Origin: Prosthecobacter sp. SYSU 5D2
GTDB lineage: Bacteria; Verrucomicrobiota; Verrucomicrobiia; Verrucomicrobiales; Verrucomicrobiaceae
Assembly (NCBI RefSeq): GCF_039655865.1
Contig: NZ_JBBYXL010000010.1
Span: 186,001-250,000, forward strand
Direction: 5' to 3'
Length of the DNA stretch: 64,000 bases
This document shows, piece by piece, positions 35,193 to 44,297 of the stretch (its first letter is position 1; the number at the start of each line of letters is the position of its first letter). The notes under the pieces were generated by a model. That model saw only the letters and a program-made list of their open reading frames with translations. It was not told the origin of the DNA and ran no database searches. Both the position numbers and the translations under genes were made by a program.

Positions 35193-38060
35193 ATGATTCC
35201 AAGGAATCCACTGCCTCTTTCCTCTGGGTGGCAGTCTTCCATTCTGGATGCCCTGCCCGCCCACATCGCGCTGCTGGACAGGCGGGGAATTGTTTTGGCC
35301 GTGAATGAATCCTGGCGCCGGTTTGCTGCGGACAATGGTATGCAGGCGCAAGGATATGGCGTGGGCATGAACTACCTGGAGGTGAGTGACCATGCCTGCG
35401 GAGCCCATGCTGAAGAGGCGGCCGAAACCGCAGAGGGCATCCGCCGGGTTCTTAGTGGGGATCTGCCAGAATTCAGCATCGAATATCCCTGCCACTCACC
35501 GGATCAAAGGCGCTGGTTCCGGCTGACGGCGACCCCTTTGAATGAGCAGCGGCACCGGAGGGCGGTGGTGATGCATGTGGACGTGACTGAACGCAGGCTG
35601 GCGGAAAACCGCCTGAAGGAGAGTGAAGAGAGGTTCCGGGCCACCTTTGAACAGTCAGCCGTGGGCATGGCCCATGTGGCCATGAACGGAGGCTTTCTCC
35701 GGGTTAACCAAAAGCTCTGTGATATCACTGGATACTCCAGCCAGGAAATGCTTGGGCTGACGTTCCAGGATCTGACCCTGCCAGAGGAACAAACCGGGAG
35801 CGAGGAGGCCAGAAAGGCAATGCTGAAGGGGGAAATGCCGGTCTTTTCAGTTGAGAAGCGCTACCGGCGCAAAGATGGCCGGCTAGTCTGGGTCAATCTG
35901 GTCGCCACCCTGGCGAAGGATGTCATCGCGGAGGAGAAGTATTTTATTTCCGTCTTTGAAGACATCACCGCCCGCAAGCTCGCCGAATTTCGTCTGCACC
36001 GCATGAACCGGCTTTATGCGGTGCTCAGCAAGATCGCCGAGGCGATCGTAAGGGCGGAGCAGTTGCAGCCGCTGTATGATGAAGCCTGCCGCATCCTGGT
36101 GGAGGACGGGCTGCTGAAGATGGCCATGGTGGTGCATGTGGAGGGTGAATCCGGCAGCATAAGGACCGTGGCCAGCTACGGGCAGAAGGGGGATTATTTG
36201 GAAGGTCTCACGATCACCTCCAGGGATGAGCCGATGGGCCACGGGACCATCGGCACCTCCATCCGCAATGGCCGGTACAATGTCTGCAATGACTTCAGCT
36301 CTGACCCCCGCATGGCGCCCTGGCGTGATGCGGCTCTCCGGCATGGCTTCCAGGCCACGGCCTCATTTCCGCTGAAAACTGCTGGTGAGACGGTGGGAGC
36401 GCTTGTCGTCTTTGCCGATGAAGCGGGGTATTTTAAAGAAGATGAAGTCCGGCTTCTGGTGACTGTGGCGCATGACCTTTCCTTCGCCATTGAGGCGCTG
36501 GAAAAGGAGGCGAAGAGGCTGAGCGCAGAGGACGCCCGCCGGGAAAGTGAAGAAAAATTCACCCAACTGGTGGAAAACATGACGGATGTGTTTTGGATCA
36601 CCTCCCCAGAAGGGACGCTGCAGTATGTAAGTGCGGCCTATGAACAGATCTGGGGACAGGAGGCGGCAGCGCTGTATGGGAAAGTCGGGCAGTGGCAGGA
36701 ATCCATCTTGCCGGAGGACCGGCAGCGGGTGGCGGTCCAGTTTGCCAGCCTGGCCAGTGACGAGCCAAAGATCAGCATGGAATACCGGATCACCCGGCCG
36801 GACGGCTCCATGCGCTGGATCTATGACCGGGGTTTTCAGATCCGGGATGAGGCTGGGGGCCTGGTGAGACTGGCCGGCATTGCCACGGACATCACTGAGC
36901 GTAAAAACCTGGAGCAGCAGTTTCTCCGTGCCCAGCGCATGGAGAGCATTGGAACGCTGGCGGGCGGCATCGCCCATGACCTTAACAATGCTCTGACCCC
37001 CATCCTGATGTCCATTGAGCTTCTGAAGCTGACTGAGACAGATGACACGCGGATGAACGTGCTGAATACCATTGCAAAGAGCACCCAGCGGGGGGCGGAC
37101 ATGGTGAAGCAGGTGCTGAGCTTTGCACGCGGTGTGGAGGGGGAGCAACTGGAGCTGGACATGCTGCCGCTGCTCAAAGAAGTGGAGAAAATGTGCAACG
37201 AAACCTTCCTGAAAAACATCCAGGTCCGCAGTGAGATCGCGGCGGACTTGTGGCAGGTGAAGGGGGACGCCACGCAGCTTCACCAGGTGCTGGTGAATCT
37301 CTGCGTGAATGCCAGGGATGCGATGGCTTATGGCGGTACGCTGACGATCTCGGGTAAGAATGTGGAACTGGATGAGCACTACGCGGCGATGCACCTGGAG
37401 GCCACCCCTGGCCGCTATGTGCAGATTCTGGTGGAAGACACCGGAGAGGGCATGAAGGCCTCGGTGCTGGAGCGGATCTTTGAGCCCTTTTATACCACCA
37501 AGGAACTGGGCAAGGGCACGGGGCTCGGCCTTTCCACGGCGCTGGCCATCGTCAAGAGTCATGGCGGTTTCATGCAGGTCCAGAGTGAGCCCGGCGTGGG
37601 TACGCGCTTTCTGCTGCATCTGCCCGCTGTGAGCTCATCCGCCCAGCGGCTCCCGACCCTTGATATATCAGCACCCCTGCCGCGCGGCCAGGGGGAACTG
37701 ATCCTGGTGGTGGATGATGAAGCCGCCGTGCGGGAGATCACCCAGCAGACGCTGCTGGCTTTTGGCTACCGTGTGCTGACGGCCACCGACGGGGCGGAGG
37801 CCATCGCCATCTACGCGATGCACAAAGCTGAGGTGGCCGTGGTGCTCACAGACATGATGATGCCCATCATGGACGGTCCCACGATGATCCCGGTCCTCCT
37901 TCGCATGAATCCGGGCGTCTGCATCATTGCCGCCAGCGGCCTGAATGCGAACGGCATGGTGGCCAAGGCCGCGAATGCCGGTGTGAAGCATTTTATCCCG
38001 AAGCCCTACACCGCCGAAGTTCTCCTGAAAACCCTGCGCGAGGTGATTGCCAAACGGTAA
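35193..38060 (+). CDS. Hybrid sensor histidine kinase/response regulator
   Basis: A soluble two-component sensor of about 955 residues. Domains in order: PAS (about 15-130), PAS (about 145-270, FRATFEQSAVGMAHV), GAF (about 285-430), PAS (about 450-575, FTQLVENMTDVFWITSPEG), HisKA with the phospho-accepting His in GGIAHDLNNAL (near 594), HATPase (NLCVNARDAM, EDTGEGM, GTGLGLST) and a C-terminal receiver (about 835-950) with the acceptor Asp in LTDMMMP (near 887). No membrane helix is seen, so the signal is intracellular or diffusible. The frame is open eleven codons upstream to a TTG; the ATG at 35193 is a choice. No output regulator is adjacent. Confidence 0.93.
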   Translation: MIPRNPLPLSSGWQSSILDALPAHIALLDRRGIVLAVNESWRRFAADNGMQAQGYGVGMNYLEVSDHACGAHAEEAAETAEGIRRVLSGDLPEFSIEYPCHSPDQRRWFRLTATPLNEQRHRRAVVMHVDVTERRLAENRLKESEERFRATFEQSAVGMAHVAMNGGFLRVNQKLCDITGYSSQEMLGLTFQDLTLPEEQTGSEEARKAMLKGEMPVFSVEKRYRRKDGRLVWVNLVATLAKDVIAEEKYFISVFEDITARKLAEFRLHRMNRLYAVLSKIAEAIVRAEQLQPLYDEACRILVEDGLLKMAMVVHVEGESGSIRTVASYGQKGDYLEGLTITSRDEPMGHGTIGTSIRNGRYNVCNDFSSDPRMAPWRDAALRHGFQATASFPLKTAGETVGALVVFADEAGYFKEDEVRLLVTVAHDLSFAIEALEKEAKRLSAEDARRESEEKFTQLVENMTDVFWITSPEGTLQYVSAAYEQIWGQEAAALYGKVGQWQESILPEDRQRVAVQFASLASDEPKISMEYRITRPDGSMRWIYDRGFQIRDEAGGLVRLAGIATDITERKNLEQQFLRAQRMESIGTLAGGIAHDLNNALTPILMSIELLKLTETDDTRMNVLNTIAKSTQRGADMVKQVLSFARGVEGEQLELDMLPLLKEVEKMCNETFLKNIQVRSEIAADLWQVKGDATQLHQVLVNLCVNARDAMAYGGTLTISGKNVELDEHYAAMHLEATPGRYVQILVEDTGEGMKASVLERIFEPFYTTKELGKGTGLGLSTALAIVKSHGGFMQVQSEPGVGTRFLLHLPAVSSSAQRLPTLDISAPLPRGQGELILVVDDEAAVREITQQTLLAFGYRVLTATDGAEAIAIYAMHKAEVAVVLTDMMMPIMDGPTMIPVLLRMNPGVCIIAASGLNANGMVAKAANAGVKHFIPKPYTAEVLLKTLREVIAKR

Positions 38061-38085
38061 CCGGTCTGCGCGGTTTCTCTTCAGA

Positions 38086-38688
38086 CTAAAACGTATTTTC
38101 GATCACCACCTCGTCATAGCTTAGCTGACCAGGCTTCGGCCAGGCCGGCTGGGTGCCTTTGCCAATGGCGATCATGAAGGAGATGACATGGTCGTCCGGC
38201 AGCTTGATCAGCTTGGCGACAGCATCGAAGTCAAATCCGTCCATCGGGCAGGAGTCGTAGCCCATGGCCTTCGCCGCCAGCATGAGCGTCATCCCTGCCA
38301 GGCCGGTGGAGCGCATGCACTCATCCCGCTGGACCTGGGGGCGGTCTTTGTAATAACCGTCAATGGCGGGGACGAGGATGTCCTGCACGGGCTGGGGGGC
38401 GTCTTTCCAGTAGCGGGCGGCGTCTCTTTTCCAGGCGGAGAGGTCGGCACACAGGATGAGAAGCAAAGAGGCATCCGTGACCTGCGCCTGGTCCCAGGCC
38501 ACCGCCCGGATCTGTTTGCGCAGTTCCGGATCGGTGACGTTGACGAAGCGCCAGTGCTGGATGTTGAAGGCCGTGGGGGCCTGCATGGCAGCCTGAAGAA
38601 GCTGACGGGTCTCGTCCTCTGTCAGGCGGTGGGTGGGGTCGTAATGCTTGATGGCGCGGCGGGCGGCGATGGCTTCGAGAGTGTTCAT
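38086..38688 (-). CDS. Nitroreductase family oxidoreductase
   Basis: A 200-residue flavoprotein using NAD(P)H. The opening AIAARRAIKHYDPTHRLTEDE contains the FMN-binding Arg pair; AAMQAPTAFNIQHWRFVNVTD, AGMTLMLAAKAMGYDSCPMDGFD and MIAIGKGTQPAWPKPGQLSYDEVV follow the family pattern. It has the usual short length and forms dimers in the cytoplasm. The physiological substrate is unknown; nitroaromatic or quinone reduction is typical. It converges with the histidine kinase gene, 25 bases apart. Confidence 0.9.
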   Translation of the reverse strand: MNTLEAIAARRAIKHYDPTHRLTEDETRQLLQAAMQAPTAFNIQHWRFVNVTDPELRKQIRAVAWDQAQVTDASLLLILCADLSAWKRDAARYWKDAPQPVQDILVPAIDGYYKDRPQVQRDECMRSTGLAGMTLMLAAKAMGYDSCPMDGFDFDAVAKLIKLPDDHVISFMIAIGKGTQPAWPKPGQLSYDEVVIENTF

Positions 38689-38763
38689 GGGAGATGGGTG
38701 AGCGGAGTGTTTTACGCCGGTGGCAGACGTTTGGGAATGGTGAAATGATCGGATTGGGGCATG

Positions 38764-38801
38764 AAAAAGCCGCCATCTCCGAGAGTTCGAAGGCTGGCGG
38801 C
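38764..38801 (-). terminator. Terminator of pckG
   Basis: On the minus strand GCCGCCA and TGGCGGC form a 7-bp stem followed by five T, directly after the pckG stop. Confidence 0.7.
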
Positions 38802-38817
38802 GAGGTGGTAAATCTTG

Positions 38818-40602
38818 TTAGACTCGTCCAGCCAGCAGCTCGCGCTGGTAGTAGAGTTCCTTGGGCATGTCGTCGTAGAGGTCGAGGTACAGTTCTTCGG
38901 TGCTGAGGAGTTCCTGGCGGAATTCGCGGTTGTCGAAGTGCATGAGCTCATTCCACTGCTCGCGGGTGAATTCGAGGCCGGTCCAGTTGATTTCGGAGTA
39001 GCGGGGCATCCAGCCGAGCTCGGTCTCGTGCCCGCGGGCCTCGCCCCGGCACCGTTTGACGACCCATTCGAGGACGCGCATGTTTTCGCCAAAGCCGGGC
39101 CAGAGGAACTTGCCCTCGGCGCTTTTGCGGAACCAGTTCACATGGAAGATGCGGGGCGGCTCTTTGATGTTTTTGCGCATGTGCAGCCAGTGGGCAAAGT
39201 AGTCGCCCATGTTATACCCGCAGAAGGGGAGCATGGCCATGGGGTCGCGGCGGACCTTGCCGACGGTGCCGGCTGCAGCGGCAGTGGTCTCGCTGCCCAT
39301 GTTGGCACCGAGGAAGACGCCGTGGGTCCAGTTAAAGGACTGAAACACGAGAGGGAAGGTGGTGGCGCGACGGCCGCCAAAGATGATGGCGGAGATGGGG
39401 ACGCCTTCGGGTTTTTCCCAATCGGGGTCAATGGTGGGGCACTGAGCAGCGGGGGCGGTAAAGCGGCTGTTAGGGTGGGAGGAGGGGCGGCCGCAATCCG
39501 GCTCCCACATCTCGCCGCGCCAGTCAGTGAGATAGGCGGGCGGCTCCTTGGTCATGCCTTCCCACCACACATCGCCATCGTCGGTCAGGGCGACGTTGGT
39601 GAAGATGGTGTTTTCCTTGCAGGAGGCCATGGCGTTGGGGTTGGAATCCCAGGAGGTGCCCGGGGCGACGCCGAAGTAGCCGGCCTCCGGGTTGGTGGCC
39701 CAAAGCTGGCCATCGGGGCCGGGACGGAGCCAGGCGATGTCATCACCTACTACAGTGACCTTCCAGCCCTGCTCCAGGTAGGAGGCGGGCGGGACGAGCA
39801 TGGCGAAGTTGGTCTTGCCGCAGGCGCTGGGGAAGGCGGCGGCGACGTAGTTTTTCCGCCCGTCCGGGCTTTCAACGCCGCAGATGAGCATGTGCTCCGC
39901 CATCCAGCCGTCATCCCGGCCCATGACGCTGGCGATGCGCAGGGCGAGGCATTTTTTACCGAGGAGGGCATTGCCGCCGTAGCCGCTGCCGTAGCTCCAG
40001 ATGCTGCGCTCTTCCGGGAAATGGACGATGTATTTGGTGTCGCTGCAAGGCCAGGACACATCCGCCTCACCGGGAGCGAGAGGCTTGCCGACGCTGTGGA
40101 GGCAAGGGACAAAGGTGCCGGAATCCCCGAGCTGGTCCAGAACGGGCTGGCCCATGCGGGTCATGATGCGCATGGAAACGACGACGTAAGGGGAATCGGT
40201 GATTTCCACGCCGATGACGGAGAAGGGGGAGCCAAGGGGACCCATGCAAAAGGGGACGACGTACATCGTGCGGCCCTTCATGCAGCCGGTGAAGAGGGCG
40301 GTCAGCTTCGCTTTCATCTCCGCTGGCGGCATCCAGTTGTTGGTCGGACCAGCGTCTATTTTCCGGGTGCTGCAAATGTAGGTGCGGTCTTCCACGCGGG
40401 CCACATCGTTAGGGTCTGACCAGGCGAGGTAGGAATTGGGGCGCTTCTTTTCGTTGAGCTTTTTGAAGGTGCCGTTGGTGACGAGGAGGGCGCAGAGTTC
40501 GTCGTATTCAGCCTGGGAGCCATTGCACAGGCGGACATCATCCGGCTGGCAGAGGGTGCGGATCTCTTCGATCCACGATGTAAGTTTCGTGTTAGCAGTC
40601 AT
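38818..40602 (-). CDS. pckG: GTP-dependent phosphoenolpyruvate carboxykinase
   Basis: Interconverts oxaloacetate and phosphoenolpyruvate with GTP, controlling gluconeogenesis. The 594 residues are of standard length. Motifs: [13 protein letters not shown] near the N-terminus, [27 protein letters not shown], the P-loop [12 protein letters not shown] with the conserved Cys, [39 protein letters not shown] and [12 protein letters not shown]. The ATG at 40602 is natural. Monocistronic, with a terminator behind it. Confidence 0.96.
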   Translation of the reverse strand: MTANTKLTSWIEEIRTLCQPDDVRLCNGSQAEYDELCALLVTNGTFKKLNEKKRPNSYLAWSDPNDVARVEDRTYICSTRKIDAGPTNNWMPPAEMKAKLTALFTGCMKGRTMYVVPFCMGPLGSPFSVIGVEITDSPYVVVSMRIMTRMGQPVLDQLGDSGTFVPCLHSVGKPLAPGEADVSWPCSDTKYIVHFPEERSIWSYGSGYGGNALLGKKCLALRIASVMGRDDGWMAEHMLICGVESPDGRKNYVAAAFPSACGKTNFAMLVPPASYLEQGWKVTVVGDDIAWLRPGPDGQLWATNPEAGYFGVAPGTSWDSNPNAMASCKENTIFTNVALTDDGDVWWEGMTKEPPAYLTDWRGEMWEPDCGRPSSHPNSRFTAPAAQCPTIDPDWEKPEGVPISAIIFGGRRATTFPLVFQSFNWTHGVFLGANMGSETTAAAAGTVGKVRRDPMAMLPFCGYNMGDYFAHWLHMRKNIKEPPRIFHVNWFRKSAEGKFLWPGFGENMRVLEWVVKRCRGEARGHETELGWMPRYSEINWTGLEFTREQWNELMHFDNREFRQELLSTEELYLDLYDDMPKELYYQRELLAGRV

Positions 40603-40729
40603 ATTGGGGTTGGGGCCAGCTTATCACGCAGGGGTCGTGCCGAAATCGCTTTGTATGTGCCGTTGTTGTGATTGGGATAAAACAGGGACGGAAGTTGATT
40701 CTCACAAGGCCGGTGGTATGTTCTGGACT

Positions 40730-40966
40730 ATGGCTGCAACGATTGACAGCATTTTTGAAGAAGCTCTCCACCTCAGTGAAGATTCCCGAATGAATCTTGT
40801 GGAACGTCTCATTGTCAGCGCGTCCACTTATCAACAGGTTGAGGAGGAACAGGTGCAGGAAGCCAGATGCCGCCTCTATGAGATGCGGTCCGGGGCGATC
40901 AAGGGGGTCCCTGTGGAAGATGCGTTTCGGCGAGTTCGGGAATCCTTGATAACCATCCAGGAATGA
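40730..40966 (+). CDS. Antitoxin, addiction module component family
   Basis: A 78-residue acidic helical protein (ATIDSIFEEALHLSEDSRMNLVERLIVSA), matching the pattern of the putative addiction module antitoxins (LSxxxRxxLxExLxxS). The ATG at 40730 is chosen; another lies four codons upstream. Its stop overlaps the start of the RelE/ParE-type gene (ATGA), so the two are translationally coupled as in other toxin-antitoxin pairs. The protein should bind and neutralise the toxin and repress the operon. Confidence 0.8.
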   Translation: MAATIDSIFEEALHLSEDSRMNLVERLIVSASTYQQVEEEQVQEARCRLYEMRSGAIKGVPVEDAFRRVRESLITIQE

Positions 40967-41274
40967 CGCGAGATCTCCATCCGAAGGCGGAGGAAGAACT
41001 TCACGACAGCGCTCATTGGTATGGAGAACGCAGCCTTTTTGCGGCAGAGAGGTTTCTGGTTGCGATGGAGAATGCCATGGACACCGTGATGAAAGATCCC
41101 GTGCGATATCAACCCGTTGGCGACGGCGTCAGGGTTTACCGGCTGGACCGGTTCCCCTACAAGCTTTATTATGAGCATGATGAAAGCCGCCAGCATGTGA
41201 GTTTTTTGTGCATCATGCATCACAAACGGCGTCCTGAATATTGGCGAGACAGGGTGACGGGATGGTCTGAGTAA
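40963..41274 (+). CDS. RelE/ParE family toxin
   Basis: A 103-residue basic protein of the RelE/ParE superfamily. The pattern HPKAEEELHDSAHWYGERS...AAERFLVAMENAMDTVMKDPVRYQPVGDGVRVYRLDRFPYKLYYEHDESRQHVSFLCIMHHKRRPEYWRDR shows the usual two helices, the RxxPYxxxY strand and the C-terminal strand ending in a R-x-P-x-Y-W motif. Whether it cuts mRNA or poisons gyrase cannot be read. It is coupled to the antitoxin and converges on the ABC transporter gene. Confidence 0.85.
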   Translation: MTRDLHPKAEEELHDSAHWYGERSLFAAERFLVAMENAMDTVMKDPVRYQPVGDGVRVYRLDRFPYKLYYEHDESRQHVSFLCIMHHKRRPEYWRDRVTGWSE

Positions 41275-41280
41275 AAGATT

Positions 41281-43041
41281 TCACTGTGTCTTCTTCAGAC
41301 CGCGCAGGGCGAGCAGCACGCCGAGGCCGAAATGAACAAGCAGGACGCCAGCCGCCAGTGCAGGGGAGGCAAACCAGGTGCGCACGAACAGCGTGAGAGG
41401 TTCAAAAAAAGGCGTGCCCTGAAGCGTTTCCATGCCGCCGGACCAGCCGTAATACGCCGTCACCAGCGGCTGCAGCACCCCGCCCAGCACCCGGGGAAAG
41501 CCGAGCAGAGCACCGCAAAGAAAGAGATTGGCAAAGGCCAGCATCCAGGCCTGGCTGTGCGCCCGCTCCGCGCTGCGGCAGTGGGCGGAGATGGCCAGGC
41601 ACAGGCTGCTGAAGGCCACGCCCGTGAGACAGAGCAGGGCCAGCCGCATGAGGGCAAAGCCCGGCAGTCCGCCGGTCAGGATCTCCACCACTATGCCTAA
41701 CATAAAGGTCTGAAAAAGGACCGCAGGCAGCACATACCCCAGCTTGCCCAGCAGGTAGGCCAGGGGCCGCAGCCCGCCCGCCCGCTCACGCCGGTAAAGC
41801 GCCCGCTCTCCCGCGATCTCCCGCGCCCCGGTGCGGACACTGAAGACCAGCACCAGCATGATTTGCAGGAGCCAGCCCATGGCACAGGTGTAGGCCGCCG
41901 GCCAGAGCACTTCCGGTGAAGTGTCGCCGGAGGTCACTTCGCTCAGATAATGGTCATTGGGAAGCATCATCATCGCTGCTCCCAGCGGTGCCAGCACTGT
42001 CAGCATCAGTTGCGCTGTCCACTGGCGCTGCGTCCGTTTTAAGAGGGTCCAACGCCGCAGGCTGAGATGCCGCGCCTGGGAAAGCAGGCCGGGCAGGGGA
42101 GGGGCGGCTGGCGGTGGCAGTGTTTCGGATTCCGGATCAGCCTTTTCGGGTTTTTCATTTGCCGGGAGCGTGATGCGCTGAGGGTCCGCCGCTTCATCCC
42201 CCTCTTCCCTGGCTTTCAGGGACTCGCCGGAACTGCCCAGCTTAAACGCATCGTAATATGAATCGCGATGCCGCATCCAGGATTCCCCCCAGCGGGCGGC
42301 AGGCCGTTTGGCCAGGCGGGGGTACAGTTCCTCAATGGCCTGGATGCTGAAATAATGGGTCACGGCGCGGGAAGGGCCGTGAAAGCACACATGCCCTTCA
42401 TGCAGGATGACCACGGTGTCATACACCGCCAGGTTGGCTGCCGTCTGGGTGGCGTGGATGACCACCCGGGAGGGGTGGTCGGTGGTGATGAATTTCAGCA
42501 GCGCCGCCATCTCGCTCTGAGATTTCGCATCCAGACCGTCGGTAAATTCATCGCAGATGACCAGTCCTGGATCGCTAACGAGAGCCACCGCCAGTTTTAA
42601 CCGTCGTTTCTGGGTGCTGCTGAGGGTGCCGACCGGCTGGCTGGCCACATTTTCCAGTCCCGCTCCCACCAAAAGATGAGAAGCCCGGTCCACGCGCTCC
42701 TCGCTGGTCTGGCCGCCCACGCGCAGCATCAGTGCGCTCATCACACTTTCACGTACGGTCAGAACATCTGAAAGCACATCGTCCTCCGCAGGTACATAGC
42801 CGATGTCATTGGCGTGCAGCGGGGCCTGGGAAACGTCCTTGCCACGAAACAGCACGCTGCCGCCTTCCGGTGGTTGCAGCCCCGCCAGCATTTGCAGCAG
42901 GGTGCTTTTGCCGCTGCCTGCCGCGCCGATGACCGCCAGCAAATGTCCTGCGGGGACACTGAAGCTCACATGATCCAGGGCCTTCAGGGCTTCCTGCGCG
43001 GGCCGTGTGAAAATGTGCGAGACGCTGATGAGTTCGAGCAT
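41281..43041 (-). CDS. ABC transporter, fused ATPase and permease (ABCG-like half-transporter)
   Basis: About 586 residues. The ATPase comes first (residues 1-230): Walker A GAAGSGKST, a signature variant LSSTQKRRLKLA in place of LSGGQ, and Walker B LVICDEFTDGLD. A Glu/Pro-rich linker (about 265-320) follows, then an ABC-2 permease with six hydrophobic segments (LMLTVLAPLGAAMMML ... LAAGVLLVHFGLGVLLALRG). ATPase-before-permease order is that of ABCG transporters. The ATG at 43041 (MLELISVSHIF) is chosen because longer versions would overlap the dxr stop. The substrate is unknown. It sits downstream of dxr and cdsA in the same direction. Confidence 0.85.
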   Translation of the reverse strand: MLELISVSHIFTRPAQEALKALDHVSFSVPAGHLLAVIGAAGSGKSTLLQMLAGLQPPEGGSVLFRGKDVSQAPLHANDIGYVPAEDDVLSDVLTVRESVMSALMLRVGGQTSEERVDRASHLLVGAGLENVASQPVGTLSSTQKRRLKLAVALVSDPGLVICDEFTDGLDAKSQSEMAALLKFITTDHPSRVVIHATQTAANLAVYDTVVILHEGHVCFHGPSRAVTHYFSIQAIEELYPRLAKRPAARWGESWMRHRDSYYDAFKLGSSGESLKAREEGDEAADPQRITLPANEKPEKADPESETLPPPAAPPLPGLLSQARHLSLRRWTLLKRTQRQWTAQLMLTVLAPLGAAMMMLPNDHYLSEVTSGDTSPEVLWPAAYTCAMGWLLQIMLVLVFSVRTGAREIAGERALYRRERAGGLRPLAYLLGKLGYVLPAVLFQTFMLGIVVEILTGGLPGFALMRLALLCLTGVAFSSLCLAISAHCRSAERAHSQAWMLAFANLFLCGALLGFPRVLGGVLQPLVTAYYGWSGGMETLQGTPFFEPLTLFVRTWFASPALAAGVLLVHFGLGVLLALRGLKKTQ

Positions 43042-43133
43042 GCGCCGATGAAAGCGGGAAACGCGCCGCATACAACTCGCAAAAATTAGCGGGCCGTCTG
43101 GTTCCGGTAAGAAATGCGAAAAGGCCGGCTGTT

Positions 43134-44294
43134 TCAGCAAGCGGCTTCCCGGCGTGCCCAGGCATCGGCTTCAATGAGCGTTTCCAGGTCCGGATGCTGG
43201 ATGACCTGATGTTTTTCCATGACACGGGCGACGGTCTGCCAGATGGCGGGAAAGGGGGTGCGTTCGTTTAAAAAGGCCTCCACGGCCACTTCATTGGCGG
43301 CGTTTAAAACGGCGGGCAGGGTGCCGCCGACCTCTCCGGCTTGCCGGGCAAGGTCCAGGGCGGGGAAGTCCTGGGTGCGGGGGGCCTCGAAGTGCAGGGA
43401 GGCGAGCTGGGCGAAATCCAGCGGGCGCAGGTTGTTGGACACGCGGTCCGGCCAGGTGACGGCGTACTGGATGGGAAAGCACATGTCGCTGTGGCTGAGC
43501 TGGGCGATGACGCTGTTGTCCACAAACTCCACCATGCTGTGGACGATGCTCTGCGGATGCACGACGACCTCGATCTGGCTCATGGGGACATCAAAGAGCC
43601 AGCGCGCCTCGATCATCTCCAGGCCCTTGTTAAAGAGCGTGGCGGAATCAATGGTGATCTTGCGGCCCATGCTCCAGGTAGGGTGCTTAAGTGCCTGGGC
43701 GACGGTGACGTGGGGGAGATGGTCTGCGGGAAGCTGACGGAAGGGCCCGCCGCTGGCGGTGACGAGCAGACGGCGCACATCGGTGGAGCGGTGGCCTTCC
43801 AGGCACTGGAAGATGGCGTTGTGCTCGCTGTCCACAGGCAGGACGTGCACGCCTTTGCGGCGGGCGGCTTCCATGACGGCCTCGCCCGCCATGACGAGGA
43901 TCTCTTTGCTGGCCACGGCCAGGTGCTTGCCCTCCTCAATGGCAGCGAGGGCGGGAGCCAGGCCGGCGACGCCGACGATGGCCACGAGCACCATGTCTGC
44001 ATCGCTGGCACGCACGAGGTCCACCAGGCCCTGGCTGCCGACGTGCAGGCTGACATCCGCAGGCAAAAGCGGGCGGGCTCTGGCAGCGGCGGCTTCATCC
44101 GAAAGGGCGACCTGCTTGACGCCCGTGGCATGGACCTGGGCGACGAGGGCCTCCACACTGCGGGCGGCGGCCAGGCCGACGATCTCCATGCGGTCAGGGA
44201 TGTCCTGGGCCACTTTGAGGGCACTGGTGCCGATGGAGCCGGTGGAGCCGAGGAGGAGAACTTTGCGTCGGGATGCCATGCTGCTGATTTCCAT
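43134..44294 (-). CDS. dxr: 1-deoxy-D-xylulose 5-phosphate reductoisomerase
   Basis: Second enzyme of the non-mevalonate (MEP) isoprenoid pathway, converting DXP to MEP with NADPH. The 386 residues are of normal length. Visible motifs: the NADPH loop LLGSTGSIGTSALKV, LAVASKEILVMAGE, PVDSEHNAIFQCL, TASGGPF, HPTWSMGRKITIDSATLFNKGLEMIEARWLF and VHPQSIVHSMVEFVDNSVIAQL. An in-frame ATG five codons downstream is an alternative start. It begins three bases after the cdsA stop, so both are cotranscribed, linking isoprenoid and phospholipid synthesis. Confidence 0.96.
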   Translation of the reverse strand: MEISSMASRRKVLLLGSTGSIGTSALKVAQDIPDRMEIVGLAAARSVEALVAQVHATGVKQVALSDEAAAARARPLLPADVSLHVGSQGLVDLVRASDADMVLVAIVGVAGLAPALAAIEEGKHLAVASKEILVMAGEAVMEAARRKGVHVLPVDSEHNAIFQCLEGHRSTDVRRLLVTASGGPFRQLPADHLPHVTVAQALKHPTWSMGRKITIDSATLFNKGLEMIEARWLFDVPMSQIEVVVHPQSIVHSMVEFVDNSVIAQLSHSDMCFPIQYAVTWPDRVSNNLRPLDFAQLASLHFEAPRTQDFPALDLARQAGEVGGTLPAVLNAANEVAVEAFLNERTPFPAIWQTVARVMEKHQVIQHPDLETLIEADAWARREAAC

Positions 44295-44297
44295 GCC

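Noticed and set aside
38815-40419. 534-codon frame opposite pckG
   Set aside because: pckG is certain on the other strand; the frame is Gly/Ala/Val-rich antisense.
40436-40729. N-terminal extension of the antitoxin
   Set aside because: It would overlap the start of pckG on the other strand and its promoter; the ATG at 40730 gives a normal antitoxin.
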